Origin: Thalassospira mesophila
GTDB lineage: Bacteria; Pseudomonadota; Alphaproteobacteria; Rhodospirillales; Thalassospiraceae
Reading direction: 5' to 3'
DNA length: 64,000 bases
Assembly (NCBI RefSeq): GCF_002115755.1
Contig: NZ_JFKA01000002.1
Coordinates: 62,001 to 126,000, forward strand
Part shown: piece after piece, positions 20,795 to 29,769 of the stretch
Layout: each line of letters starts with the position of its first letter
Position numbering within the stretch: position 1 is the first letter of the stretch
The notes under the pieces: model-generated
Told to the model about the DNA's origin: nothing
What the model saw: the letters and a program-made list of their open reading frames with translations, nothing else
The model's database searches: none
Translations under genes and position numbers: made by a program

Positions 20795-21409
20795 GATGAT
20801 CACCTCGCGATTTGAAGTCGCAACCGGCCAAAACACATGAAATTTCGGCGGTTTTTGACTTACGTTGTGCAAAAAAGCAAAACGCGCCATTCCAGTGTTG
20901 GAAAGGCGCGCGAACATTCTTCATCTTGTAAATAAGAGGACGGCTAGGGATTGCGCCGGGCCCCGATGCATTTCGCATCTGCGGTCCGGGGGGAGAAAAG
21001 ATACGATGTGAGACGCTGATTTGCGGCACTCGTTTGTCCCCTTTTAAGTTCGGTTCACGACCGAACACAAGAATCCTACGCTTGCTTATCGGGGCTTGTC
21101 ACCTATTTTTGCATTGTTAAATTTGAATGAATTCGCAAAACCCCTGTTTTCAAATGTTTATCTTGCAACTGCGAACAAAAAAATTGCTTCACTGCGATAT
21201 TGAAGGGGCGATTTACCGGGCAACAAACCAATTTTAACCGGTTTTGCCGATGTATGTTGCCGTGTCGCACGCGGCGTTGCGGGGCCACGCCGTATTTTTC
21301 GCCCTGAACCGCTTGCTACATGCCCGATATGACGATTTCATTGTGGTATCATGGCTAAAAATCAGTACAGTGCGCCGCAATTGAATGTCTCAGTATTATT
21401 GGAACCACT
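20795..21409. other. Divergent noncoding region with two inverted repeats (phoH / prfC)
   Basis: No gene is seen in this 615-bp stretch between divergent starts. It holds a hairpin at 20956-20989 (outer arms 20956-20962 with 20983-20989, inner arms GATGC/GCATC) and a perfect inverted repeat GTTCGGT-TCACG-ACCGAAC at 21048-21066. Neither has a T-run, so they look like leader structures or an operator. The remainder (21100-21400) is AT-rich and should contain the prfC promoter. Confidence 0.5.
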
Positions 21410-23008
21410 ATGTCGTCGATCGACCATCAGGTCTCGCGCCGCCGGACCTTTGCCATCATCTCGCATCCCGATGCGGGTAAAACCACGCTGACGGAAAAGC
21501 TGCTGCTGTTTGGCGGTGCTATTCAGATGGCCGGTGCCGTGAAGGCAAAAAAGGAACAGCGCGGCGCACGGTCGGACTTTATGAAGATCGAACAGGACCG
21601 TGGTATTTCGGTATCTTCGGCTGTGATGACGTTCGAGTTTGAAGATAACATCTTCAACCTGCTTGATACGCCAGGCCACGAAGATTTTTCCGAAGATACC
21701 TATCGCGTGCTGACCGCCGTTGACAGTGCAGTGATGGTGATTGACGCCGCGAAGGGCATTGAAGCCCAGACGCGCAAGCTGTTTGAAGTGTGTCGCCTGC
21801 GCGATGTGCCGATCACGACCTTTATTAACAAGCTGGACCGCGAAACCCGCGATTTCTTTGAACTGCTGGACCAGATCGAACAGGATCTGGCGCTGGATGT
21901 CACCCCGGTGACCTGGCCGATCGGGTCGGGCCGCGATTTTCGCGGCTGTTTTGATCTGGTCAATGATCAGGTTTTGTTCATGGAAAAGGGCGGCAACGTC
22001 GTTAAGGAAGCCATCCAGATTAAAGGTCTGGATGATCCGAAGCTTGATGAACTGGTACCTGATTACCTGGTCGCGCAATTGCGCGAGGATGTGGAAATGG
22101 TGCGCCAGATGTGCCCGCCTTTCGACATTGAATCGTATCGCGAAGGTCATTTGACCCCGGTGTTTTTCGGGTCCGCCATTAATAATTTTGGTGTGCGCGA
22201 ATTGCTGCGCGGGATTGCCGAAAACGCGCCAACCCCGCGCCCGCAAGAAGCCGCCACCCGCACGGTAGAAGCCAGCGAAACCAAGGTTTCGGGCTTTGTG
22301 TTTAAAGTGCAGGCCAATATCGACCCTAACCACCGCGACCGTATTGCGTTTATTCGTTTGTGTTCGGGCCATTTCAGACGCGGCATGAAATTAAAACATG
22401 TGCGCGCAGGCAAACAGATGGCGGTGCATAACCCGATGCTGTTTTTTGCCAACGAACGCGACATTGCCGAAGAAGCGTGGCCGGGCGATATCATTGGTAT
22501 TCCCAACCACGGCACCTTGCGCATTGGCGATACCCTGACCGAGGGCGAAGATTTACGCTTCCGGGGTGTTCCGGCTTTTGCGCCTGAATTGCTGCAAAAA
22601 GTACGCCTGGATGACCCGTTAAAAGGCAAACATCTGCAACGTGCGCTGGAACAGCTGGCCGAAGAAGGCGCATCACAGGTGTTCAAGCCGATGATGGGGG
22701 CCGACTGGATTGTCGGTGTGGTGGGGCAACTTCAGTTTGAAGTGCTGAAAGAACGCATTTCAGCGGAATATGGCATCAAGGTTCATTTCGAACAGACACC
22801 GGCCTATGCCGCGCGCTGGGTGATGTGTGATGACCCGCTGGAACTTAAAAAGTTCCGCGACACCAACCAGTCCGCCCTGTTTGAAGACCACGACAAAACC
22901 CTGGTTTTCATTGCGCGCAACGCCTGGCATCTGGAAACAGCACAGCGCGACTGGCCGAAATGCCGGTTCGAGGCAACGCGCGAGCAAAATATGGTTGTCG
23001 CTGGTTAA
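21410..23008 (+). CDS. prfC: Peptide chain release factor 3
   Basis: A 532-residue translational GTPase. G1 HPDAGKTT (about 20-27), G3 DTPGHEDFSEDTYR, G4 NKLDRE and the RF3-specific start (VSRRRTFAIISHPDAGKTTLTEK) are clear, as are the C-terminal domains (QLQFEVLKERISAEYGIKVHFE). It removes RF1/RF2 from the ribosome after peptide release. Full length and followed by its own terminator. Confidence 0.96.
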   Translation: MSSIDHQVSRRRTFAIISHPDAGKTTLTEKLLLFGGAIQMAGAVKAKKEQRGARSDFMKIEQDRGISVSSAVMTFEFEDNIFNLLDTPGHEDFSEDTYRVLTAVDSAVMVIDAAKGIEAQTRKLFEVCRLRDVPITTFINKLDRETRDFFELLDQIEQDLALDVTPVTWPIGSGRDFRGCFDLVNDQVLFMEKGGNVVKEAIQIKGLDDPKLDELVPDYLVAQLREDVEMVRQMCPPFDIESYREGHLTPVFFGSAINNFGVRELLRGIAENAPTPRPQEAATRTVEASETKVSGFVFKVQANIDPNHRDRIAFIRLCSGHFRRGMKLKHVRAGKQMAVHNPMLFFANERDIAEEAWPGDIIGIPNHGTLRIGDTLTEGEDLRFRGVPAFAPELLQKVRLDDPLKGKHLQRALEQLAEEGASQVFKPMMGADWIVGVVGQLQFEVLKERISAEYGIKVHFEQTPAYAARWVMCDDPLELKKFRDTNQSALFEDHDKTLVFIARNAWHLETAQRDWPKCRFEATREQNMVVAG

Positions 23009-23030
23009 GGCGGATTTGCCAAAAGATGTC

Positions 23031-23066
23031 AAAAGCCGTCCGGAAAATTCCGGGCGGCTTTTTTAA
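23031..23066 (+). terminator. Terminator of prfC
   Basis: AAAAGCCGTCCGG pairs with CCGGGCGGCTTTT around AAAATT with one G-T pair, then a T run. It lies 22 bp after prfC and, being A-flanked on the left, may work for the small minus-strand gene as well. Confidence 0.88.
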
Positions 23067-23089
23067 TATGAGCAGCAAGTTTTGGCGGT

Positions 23090-23329
23090 TTACCACGCAA
23101 CGCGCACTTGTGGGCTGCCAAATTCGGCCGCCATGCTTACCTCAATCGGACCCGCTTCGTCTGTTTGGATGACATCAGTCTTGTGCTGGAGTGACAGGCT
23201 ATATTGTTTGGAATGATTGTTTTGCTGTGCTGTTATGGTCGCTTCGTTGCCTGTCTGTAGAGACAAAGTGATTCGAACCGCATCGCGGATTGTGACGTGC
23301 TGATTGGGGCCAATATCTTGATGGGCCAT
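23090..23329 (-). CDS. Small hypothetical protein (79 aa)
   Basis: A 79-residue polar protein starting MAHQDIGPNQHVTIRDAV and ending GSPQVRVAW, with no signal peptide, membrane segment or cysteine. I do not recognise the family. It is rich in Gln, Thr and Asn with alternating hydrophobic residues, which suggests beta strands. The call rests on an unusually good ribosome-binding site (ACAGGAGG, 8 nt before the ATG at 23329) and clean boundaries: terminators lie on both sides (23031-23066 and 23489-23522). A longer frame upstream to 23599 runs through the azlD terminator and is not believable. Confidence 0.55.
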   Translation of the reverse strand: MAHQDIGPNQHVTIRDAVRITLSLQTGNEATITAQQNNHSKQYSLSLQHKTDVIQTDEAGPIEVSMAAEFGSPQVRVAW

Positions 23330-23488
23330 GATGTAACCTCCTGTCTGATGTTGAGAACAGCGGTTGTTTGGCAGTTTTAATGATGGCTTCACACGGGAAG
23401 CGTGCCTTGCAGGGTATTGTTGGGCCGAGCAGTTGATGATGGCGCTTGAAAACTTTGGGTTAGGGCGTGTTCGTGGCACAAAAAAAGC

Positions 23489-23522
23489 AAAAGCCGCCAG
23501 TTTTTGCGAACTGGCGGCTTTT
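23489..23522 (-). terminator. Bidirectional terminator after azlD
   Basis: Perfect 12-bp stem AAAAGCCGCCAG / CTGGCGGCTTTT with a 10-nt loop. On the minus strand it is followed by T-rich sequence (complement of 23479-23488). It ends azlCD before the small 79-aa gene. Confidence 0.88.
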
Positions 23523-23567
23523 GTGTCGCAGTTTCCCGCGACAGGTCGGAACCATCCGGGTTGAGCT

Positions 23568-23888
23568 TCAGGCTCCGATAAAATAACGGCCAAGGGCAAC
23601 CAAACCCATGCCCGCGATCATTGCGGCAAACAGGTTGCGGGTGGCGACCATGGCCACCAGGGTGGCAACCGCGCCGGCGATGCCAATGGCCCCGGACGAC
23701 AGCGCACTTGGCACCCAGACCGAAATTAAAACCGCACCGGGCAACCGTTCAAGCACATGGGCCCAGCGCCCTGATTGCGGTAAACGGTCCGCCATTAAAA
23801 GCCCGCCCAACCGCATGCCATAGGTAACAACCGCCATGCCCAGAATGGTCAGGATCGCTTCGGGGGTGAAGGTCATGAAATCGATCAT
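23568..23888 (-). CDS. azlD: AzlD family branched-chain amino acid exporter subunit
   Basis: A 106-residue membrane protein with three to four hydrophobic segments and the AzlD pattern (GMAVVTYGMRLGGLLMADRLP ... LERLPGAVLISVWVPSALS). It acts with AzlC to export branched-chain amino acids or analogues. The ATG at 23888 lies one base from the azlC stop codon, so the two are translationally coupled; the frame upstream of it belongs to azlC sequence. Confidence 0.85.
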   Translation of the reverse strand: MIDFMTFTPEAILTILGMAVVTYGMRLGGLLMADRLPQSGRWAHVLERLPGAVLISVWVPSALSSGAIGIAGAVATLVAMVATRNLFAAMIAGMGLVALGRYFIGA

Positions 23889-23889
23889 G

Positions 23890-24663
23890 TTATTGTCCTG
23901 CAGGCGGGGAATAGGGGGTGGTGGGCGGCGAAAGCTCTGATTGCGGGGGGATGGCATCGTTTTTGGGGGTTGCTTTGTCGCCCGGCCATGTCAGGGCGGA
24001 CACCAAAACACCGGCGCCCGCACCGGCCAGAATGGACCAAGTGCCGGGCAACAGGTAATGACCGATAATCGAGCCAATGGCGGCTGCGATCCATGGCAGA
24101 AGGTCGGCCTTGCCTTTCCACATGCCCACCGTTAACGCAGCAAAAATGGCGGTAAAGGCAAAATCGAGCGCATAAACATTGGGGTCGGGAATGCCCCCTG
24201 CCAGCAAATAACCCAGCGTATTGCCCGTACCCCAGACAATGGCGAGAAAAATGCCGCCGCCCAAAAGAAAGCCCGGTATGGGCGTTTCCTTTTGCGCCAT
24301 GGTCATGGCCCAGTTTTCGTCGGCCACCATGTGCATGCCGCAAATTTTAACCCATAGCGGGCGTTCGCGAAAAACCGGGCGCAGCGACGCCCCGATCAGC
24401 ACATAGCGCAGGTTAATCACAATGGTGGCGACAATGATGGTGAGTGAGGGAATGGTGTCGCGCCATAAATCGACCGAGACAAACTGCGCTGATCCGGCAA
24501 AGACGGTCAGGCTCATGAATAAAAGCTCGCCCAGGCTAAGACCGCGCTGGGTGGCAAGCACGCCCAGAACCGCGCCAAAAATAAGGGTGCTGGGCAACAG
24601 CGGCAGGCAGGCAATGGCACCGCGTCGAAGGGAGGTGGCGGTAAAATGCGGAGCGGACGACAT
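23890..24663 (-). CDS. azlC: AzlC family branched-chain amino acid exporter
   Basis: A 257-residue polytopic protein with the AzlC signature (RRGAIACLPLLPSTLIFGAVLGVLA and FAGSAQFVSVDLW), NLRYVLIGASLRP in the third segment and a Pro/Ser-rich cytoplasmic tail. It is the larger subunit of the AzlCD exporter. An AraC-type regulator lies 88 bp upstream on the same strand. Substrate specificity is inferred from the family only. Confidence 0.88.
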   Translation of the reverse strand: MSSAPHFTATSLRRGAIACLPLLPSTLIFGAVLGVLATQRGLSLGELLFMSLTVFAGSAQFVSVDLWRDTIPSLTIIVATIVINLRYVLIGASLRPVFRERPLWVKICGMHMVADENWAMTMAQKETPIPGFLLGGGIFLAIVWGTGNTLGYLLAGGIPDPNVYALDFAFTAIFAALTVGMWKGKADLLPWIAAAIGSIIGHYLLPGTWSILAGAGAGVLVSALTWPGDKATPKNDAIPPQSELSPPTTPYSPPAGQ

Positions 24664-24751
24664 GACGTTTTCCCGATATTTTCTAAAGGCATTTATGATT
24701 GGGAATGATTATGCCGGTTTTGGTCCGCTCCAATATTGGATGAAATTGCGG

Positions 24752-25615
24752 TTATCGCGTATTGGCAATAAAAATGCCGGGGCTAACCCCCCACATGGTT
24801 TTGAAATGCCGGTTTAAATGGCTTTGATCGGAAAACCCGGTGGCCGCTGCGGTATCGGCAATGCTGTGGCCGTCAAACAGCATGCGTTTTGCCCGGCGCA
24901 GGCGCATGTGGCTCAGGTAGGTATGGGGCGGTAACCCTGTGGCGTTGCTAAACACGCGCAACAGGTGAAACCGGCTTAACCCGGTCAGCGTCGCCAGCGT
25001 TTCCAGCGATATATTTTCATCCTGATGGGCCATCATGTAATCGATCACCTTGCGAATGCGTTTGTCCTCGGCACCGGGGTGAAATTCAAACGGCGGGGCA
25101 TCGGCGTGGCGCAAGGCCAAACGTGCCGCGCTGTATAGAAGCTGGCTGTCGCGTTCAAGGTTGCTGGCCAAATGCCGGGATTCGGGCAAAAACAGGCGAT
25201 GCAGTTTTTGCAGTTGCAAATGCAGGGCCGGGTCGTCGATGACATGTTGGCTGAAAAACGGCAGGCCTTTGCTTTTGGGCGATATTTCATCGACCAGATC
25301 GGCAAAGATTTGCGGTGCAATGAACATGATTTGATAGTGATAGCCATCATCACAGGCCGGGCCGCCATCATGAACCTGCATCGGGTTCATTAATAACAGC
25401 TGACCCCGCCGGGCAACGTGGCGGGTGCCACGGGTTATGAATTGTTCGGCACCATTAAGGATGGTGCCAAAGGCATAATAATCGTGGCTGTGTTTGGGGA
25501 AAGTGAAGCGTTTATAGTCGGCTTCAAACAAATCAATACCATCCGCTACCCGCCAGTGGCGGGCATGTTCACGGGGGCGTCCGCCCGCCCGGGATGGGAT
25601 GTTTGAATGGCGCAT
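24752..25615 (-). CDS. AraC family transcriptional regulator
   Basis: A 287-residue regulator with an N-terminal cupin-like sensor domain (KHSHDYYAFGTILNGAEQF, about 45-65) and two C-terminal helix-turn-helix motifs (ISLETLATLTGLSRFHLLRVFSNATGLPPHTYLSHMRLRRAKRML and DTAAATGFSDQSHLNRHFKTMWGVSPG). This form is often paired with AzlCD exporters and probably activates them. I chose the ATG at 25615; the frame to 25672 adds residues with no family support. Confidence 0.85.
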   Translation of the reverse strand: MRHSNIPSRAGGRPREHARHWRVADGIDLFEADYKRFTFPKHSHDYYAFGTILNGAEQFITRGTRHVARRGQLLLMNPMQVHDGGPACDDGYHYQIMFIAPQIFADLVDEISPKSKGLPFFSQHVIDDPALHLQLQKLHRLFLPESRHLASNLERDSQLLYSAARLALRHADAPPFEFHPGAEDKRIRKVIDYMMAHQDENISLETLATLTGLSRFHLLRVFSNATGLPPHTYLSHMRLRRAKRMLFDGHSIADTAAATGFSDQSHLNRHFKTMWGVSPGIFIANTR

Positions 25616-25972
25616 GGTGCCAGTATAACGCGGATATCGGGTGCCAGCTTGCACAATATTGATGCCATACAATCTTGCCCGGCGTGGCGGCCAGAACGAT
25701 GAGAATGGTGGTAATTTTCATGACATCGGCACTGAATTGCCGAGTCGCCAGCGCGCAGGGCAGATTTGAGCGAAAACGGCCTGACTATCCTTAAGGGCGG
25801 GTTCATATGATGCGTTTTTAGCGCGCTAAATGTTCGTTTGATGTTTTGCCGCTGGTCGTTGTCGCCATAAAGCGGCTGAAACATGATCTTCATCGAAGTG
25901 TTACAAAACCGGCGTCTGTTTGGCTGTAAGTCAGCAACCTGAACGATTTTTTACCGAACCTTCGGAGCCGTT
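25616..25972. other. Noncoding divergent region
   Basis: 357 bp between the AraC regulator and the chemoreceptor. No gene, hairpin plus T-run or clear promoter could be supported; short open frames here have no family signal. Confidence 0.35.
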
Positions 25973-28390
25973 ATGTTGTTTGACCGTATTCGTATTGGCC
26001 ATCGCATTTACGCGGGCTTTTTAATTCTGGTGCTGATGTTGCTGGGGTTAAGTGCGCTGTCGTCATGGTATTTACAGGGCTTTGCCGGGGATGCCGACCG
26101 TATTGCCAAGCGAACGGAACTGGTGGGACTTGCCAATGATTATGCCCTGAAACTGGAACGGCTTTCCAACCAGGTGTTGCTGTATGCGCAAACCGTGGAC
26201 CCCGAAGTGCGTGGCGAAATTGCCACCATTCAGGATAACGCCATTACCAGCCGCAAGGCACTGACCGATGCGCTGATTGCGATTGGCGATGACGACAAGG
26301 CCAATGATTTAAAGGTGCTGGCCGAAAAATACATCGCAACACTGGAACCATTGGTTTTGCGCGCTGAAAACATGACCGCATCGGCCGATACGATTTTGTT
26401 GGGTGCCAACCAGATGGGCGGGTCATCGTCGGATCTGGTGACGTTTATCAATAAACGCGACCCTGAAATTGCCGATAAATACGGGGCTCGCCTGTCGAAG
26501 GATAATTTGACCGCCATTGTCAGCAATCTGGAATATGCGATTGTTCATAGCCCGGAAGCACTGGACGTGGCGCGCAATGCCACATCGTCGCTGACAGATT
26601 TGCATGAAGAAATCAAAACGGCGATGGGGTCGTTAAAGCGGGCGGATAAAAAGCTGTTTTCCTATGCCACCCGCGACAATGATTTGCTTAAACAAGGGGC
26701 CAACCAGCTTGAAGGATCGTTTAGCGGCTTTAGCCAGTCGATGAGTGATTTTAAGGCAGCGGTGCGCGAAGTACAAAAAATTACCGGGCAAATCCGCGCC
26801 GAAGCCATTGCCGGGCAAAATGCGCTGGTGGAAGCGGTTCATGGCAAATCGGAAAGCTCGGCCATGACCAATATGGTGGTTGCCATGGTGGGGGCGTTAA
26901 TTGCCATTGTGCTGGCAGCGGGCACCGCAACCAGCATTTTGCGGCCGCTGCGCCGGGTGAATGGCGATATGACCCGCCTTGCCACCAACGATACCAATAT
27001 TGACCTGGTTGATATTAACCGCCGCGACGAATTTGGCGCGATGGCGCGCACGGTTTCAATTTTCCGCGATAATGCCCTGAAAATTGAAACCATGGCCGAA
27101 GACCGCATTGAACTGCAACGCCAGGAAGAAGAAAAACGCCGGGCCTCGCTGGGCGGCATGGCCGAAACCATTGAAGGCGAAACATCGGGGCTGGTTGAAT
27201 CCGTTTCGCGCCAGGTGAACCGGATGCGCGATGCGGTGGGCGAAGTTGCCGCCGCTGCCGACCGCGTGAATGGTCAGACTGAAACCGCCACAACCGCGGC
27301 CGATCAAAGCCGCGAACATGCACAATCGATCAGCGATGCCGCAACCCGGCTTTCGGGTGCCATTGGTTCCATTGCCGGGCGGGTGGAGCGCCAACGCACC
27401 ATTGCGCAATCCGCTGTTGATAGTACGCGCGAATCTGCTGCCGCGGTCGATGATTTGCGCAAGGTTGCCAGCAGCATTGAACAGATGGTGGACCTTATTC
27501 GTGGTATTGCCGCGCAAACCAACATGCTGGCAATGAATGCCACCATCGAAGCCGCCCGTGCCGGTGATGCCGGGCGCGGTTTTGCCGTGGTTGCCGCCGA
27601 GGTCAAAAACCTTGCCGGTCAAACCGCCGAGGCCACTGAACAGATTACATCGCATGTGGGGGCCATGGGCAATGTGACGGACCGTTGTGTTTCGGCAATG
27701 GAAAATGTGGGTGTTACCGTACGCGACATGATGGCAATTTCCGACGAGGTGGCGGGGGACGTTAAACAGCAGCGCCGCGAGACCGAGGAAATTTCGGTCG
27801 CCATTCGGGCCGCCAGTGATGCGGCAAAAAATGTCGGTGATGCCATATTGGAAGTATCGCGCGACATTGACCATACCCGCAGCCTGAGCCAGGATTTGAC
27901 CGGCCATGCCGATGATGTGACCGCCCATGTGAGCGAACTGACCCTGTCGCTTAACCGGGCGGTACGCGATGCCGCCGACAAAGACGACAACAAAGGCAAA
28001 GACCCCAGGGTATTGGCCGGGCGTGATATTAGCGTCACATTTGATGATCAGGGCGAGCGCATACAAACCAGTTTGTATGATCTGTCGATTGGCGGAATTT
28101 CGGTGACCCCGTCGCAAAACTGGGAACGGGGCCGCAAAATGACGGTCGAAATTGTGGGGCTTAAGGGCCGTTATAACGTTGAAGTTATGAGCCGCCGGGG
28201 CCTTGACGCCCCGAAAATGCGCCTCAAATTTACCGACCCGCTGGAACAACGTGGCGACCTTGTGCTGTTTGTTGCCCGCATGTGGCAAAAACACCTGACC
28301 GAAGCCAATATCATTCTTGATGACGAAGACCGTTTGCGCGCCGAGGTCGCCAACGATTCGTTTATCGAACCGCGCCTGATTGCCGGTTAA
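25973..28390 (+). CDS. Methyl-accepting chemotaxis protein with C-terminal PilZ domain
   Basis: An 805-residue transmembrane chemoreceptor. Transmembrane segment 1 is at about 10-32, a helical periplasmic domain follows (about 35-298), segment 2 at about 300-322, a HAMP domain to about 375, then the cytoplasmic coiled coil whose hairpin tip ([21 protein letters not shown], about 507-527) contacts CheA/CheW. The last 125 residues are a PilZ domain with DLSIGGISV at about 703-711; its upstream arginine pair reads RVLAGR, one residue longer than the usual RxxxR. PilZ binds cyclic di-GMP, so the receptor may feed c-di-GMP levels into chemotaxis. Its 3' end is duplicated 2.2 kb downstream. Confidence 0.9.
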   Translation: MLFDRIRIGHRIYAGFLILVLMLLGLSALSSWYLQGFAGDADRIAKRTELVGLANDYALKLERLSNQVLLYAQTVDPEVRGEIATIQDNAITSRKALTDALIAIGDDDKANDLKVLAEKYIATLEPLVLRAENMTASADTILLGANQMGGSSSDLVTFINKRDPEIADKYGARLSKDNLTAIVSNLEYAIVHSPEALDVARNATSSLTDLHEEIKTAMGSLKRADKKLFSYATRDNDLLKQGANQLEGSFSGFSQSMSDFKAAVREVQKITGQIRAEAIAGQNALVEAVHGKSESSAMTNMVVAMVGALIAIVLAAGTATSILRPLRRVNGDMTRLATNDTNIDLVDINRRDEFGAMARTVSIFRDNALKIETMAEDRIELQRQEEEKRRASLGGMAETIEGETSGLVESVSRQVNRMRDAVGEVAAAADRVNGQTETATTAADQSREHAQSISDAATRLSGAIGSIAGRVERQRTIAQSAVDSTRESAAAVDDLRKVASSIEQMVDLIRGIAAQTNMLAMNATIEAARAGDAGRGFAVVAAEVKNLAGQTAEATEQITSHVGAMGNVTDRCVSAMENVGVTVRDMMAISDEVAGDVKQQRRETEEISVAIRAASDAAKNVGDAILEVSRDIDHTRSLSQDLTGHADDVTAHVSELTLSLNRAVRDAADKDDNKGKDPRVLAGRDISVTFDDQGERIQTSLYDLSIGGISVTPSQNWERGRKMTVEIVGLKGRYNVEVMSRRGLDAPKMRLKFTDPLEQRGDLVLFVARMWQKHLTEANIILDDEDRLRAEVANDSFIEPRLIAG

Positions 28391-28470
28391 GCCCGGCAGG
28401 ACATCCTTTTTCATTCACGCAACTATCTGGCCGGGAAACGATATGGTCGTTCCCCGGCCATTTTTATGGC
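28349..28470 (+). repeat. Direct repeat copy A (receptor 3' end plus terminator)
   Basis: 122 bp covering the last codons of the chemoreceptor gene, its stop codon and its terminator. It matches 30523-30645 in the same orientation with about ten differences including one extra C after the stop codon. The two copies bound the HxlR/SDR/reductase cassette. Confidence 0.93.
28428..28466 (+). terminator. Terminator of the PilZ chemoreceptor gene
   Basis: Stem 28428-28441 with 28447-28460 (14 bp, one mismatch), loop TATGG, then ATTTTTA. The duplicate at 30603-30640 has the same stem without the mismatch. Confidence 0.85.
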
Positions 28471-28486
28471 CGGGCATCTAACCCCG

Positions 28487-28510
28487 GTTCTTCAGTTCTT
28501 CAGTTCTTCA
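28487..28510. repeat. Three tandem copies of an 8-bp unit at the end of hxlR-type gene
   Basis: GTTCTTCA is repeated three times without interruption. The repeats cover the 3' end and stop codon of the HxlR-type gene; because 8 is not a multiple of 3, unit loss or gain would shift the C-terminal reading frame. Confidence 0.9.
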
Positions 28511-28890
28511 GTATCCTGCTCGGCCAAAGTGTCGCGCTTGCCAAAAATACTTACCATTTCCGTCATGTTTTCGGTTCCCCAGGTACATAGCGGAACGATC
28601 GCGTCGGCCAAGCTGCGACCAAGCGGTGTCAGCGTGTAGTCCACGCGCGGCGGTACCTCCTTATAGTCGGTTCGCGCCAGCACGCGGTGGGCCTCCAGAT
28701 CCTTCAATTGCTGGATCAGCACCTTGTCGCTGACGCCCTGGATCAGGCGCTTGAGCTCGCCATAGCGCTTGGGCCCGTCGCGCAGGAAAAACAGGACCAG
28801 CGGTTTCCACTTGCCCGAGATGATACGGAGCGTGGCATCGAGCCCGCAGGAGAAGCCGGTCGTGCCGCAGACTTCAGGAGGTGTTGTCAT
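28492..28890 (-). CDS. HxlR family transcriptional regulator
   Basis: A 132-residue MarR-like winged-helix regulator: LRIISGKWKPLVLFFLRDGPKRYGELKRLIQGVSDKVLIQQLKDLEAHRVLARTDY is the HxlR/YodB/QorR domain. Cysteines C8 and C15 lie before the domain, the region where several relatives sense thiol-reactive compounds. It is divergent from the SDR gene and should repress the cassette in response to electrophiles or quinones; this is inferred from related pairs. The C-terminus runs into the 8-bp tandem repeats. Confidence 0.85.
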   Translation of the reverse strand: MTTPPEVCGTTGFSCGLDATLRIISGKWKPLVLFFLRDGPKRYGELKRLIQGVSDKVLIQQLKDLEAHRVLARTDYKEVPPRVDYTLTPLGRSLADAIVPLCTWGTENMTEMVSIFGKRDTLAEQDTEELKN

Positions 28891-28997
28891 TTTTGATACT
28901 TACCAAAAGGTGCATACTTGACCTGAAGTTAGCATAAGCGCTTACTGACCACAAGCAGTTCCCTGCTCCCTTCCAAACCCAACAAAGGATGCATGAC
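28891..28997. promoter_or_regulatory. Divergent promoter region, probable HxlR operator
   Basis: Between the HxlR and SDR starts, ATACTTACC-AAAA-GGTGCATACTT (28895-28918) has the half-site ACTTACC typical of HxlR operators and a degenerate second half. TTGACC at 28919-28924 is a possible -35 for the SDR, with a weak -10 (CTTACT) 17 bp on. Confidence 0.45.
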
Positions 28998-29732
28998 ATG
29001 AATAGACTAATTGGAAAGACCGCCGTAATCACCGGTGGTGCCACCGGTATTGGCCGCGCCGCAGCAAAGCGCTTCATCGAGGAGGGCGCTTTTGTCTTTA
29101 TCTTTGGCCGCCGGCAGGAAGCGCTTGATGCCGCTGTGGCCGAGCTTGGGCCCAATGCCCGCGCGGTGAAGGGCTCGGTCTCCGATCTGTCCGACCTTGA
29201 CCGGCTTTACGCGGCGGTGAAGGCCGAGCGTGGAACCCTCGACATCGTTTTCGCCAATGCCGGGGTGGGAAGCCAGCTTGCACTTGGCCAGATCACCGCC
29301 GAGCATATTGACGAAACCTTCGACACCAACGTGAAGGGCACGATCTTTACGGTGCAAAAGGCGCTGCCGCTGATGGGCGAGGGCGGTTCGATCATCCTGA
29401 CCGGATCGAGTGCGGGCACCACGGGCGCCCCGGCAATGACCACCTATAGTGCGAGCAAGGCAGCCGTGCGCAATCTTGCGCGGACCTGGGCGGAAGACCT
29501 GAAGGGCACCGGCATCCGGGTAAACGTGCTATCGCCCGGCGGAACGGCGACTGATCTTGCCAAGGCAGCGCTGGGCGAGGAGGGCATGAAGGTCTTTGCC
29601 GCGATGAACCCGCTCCAGCGCATGGCCGATCCGGCCGAGATCGGGGCGGCAGCTGCTTTTCTTGCGTCGTCGGACAGCAGCTTTATGACCGCTAGCGAAC
29701 TTGCCGTTGATGGCGGCCTTGCGCAACTCTGA
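28998..29732 (+). CDS. SDR family oxidoreductase (cassette gene)
   Basis: A 244-residue classical SDR with TGGATGIG (12-19), NAG in the DIVFANAGVG strand, catalytic S132-region (LTGSSAGT), Y151 and K155 (YSASK), and ending DGGLAQL. R37 after strand 2 (IFGRRQE) favours NADP(H). This glucose-dehydrogenase-like form is commonly found beside HxlR regulators and acts on unknown carbonyl compounds. The ATG at 28998 has AAAGGA upstream. Its G+C-rich third positions (CTC, GTC, GCG) look different from the neighbouring receptor gene, fitting a transferred cassette. Confidence 0.88.
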   Translation: MNRLIGKTAVITGGATGIGRAAAKRFIEEGAFVFIFGRRQEALDAAVAELGPNARAVKGSVSDLSDLDRLYAAVKAERGTLDIVFANAGVGSQLALGQITAEHIDETFDTNVKGTIFTVQKALPLMGEGGSIILTGSSAGTTGAPAMTTYSASKAAVRNLARTWAEDLKGTGIRVNVLSPGGTATDLAKAALGEEGMKVFAAMNPLQRMADPAEIGAAAAFLASSDSSFMTASELAVDGGLAQL

Positions 29733-29769
29733 CGCCCACCTCAAACGCCTTAAGCCCGGATAAACCCAG

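Noticed and set aside
21362..22372. 336-aa minus-strand open frame over prfC
   Set aside because: Antisense of prfC, which has unmistakable GTPase motifs.
27056..28414. 452-aa minus-strand open frame within the chemoreceptor gene
   Set aside because: Antisense of a high-G+C coding region; composition (His/Asn/Gly-rich) and lack of family features mark it as a shadow.
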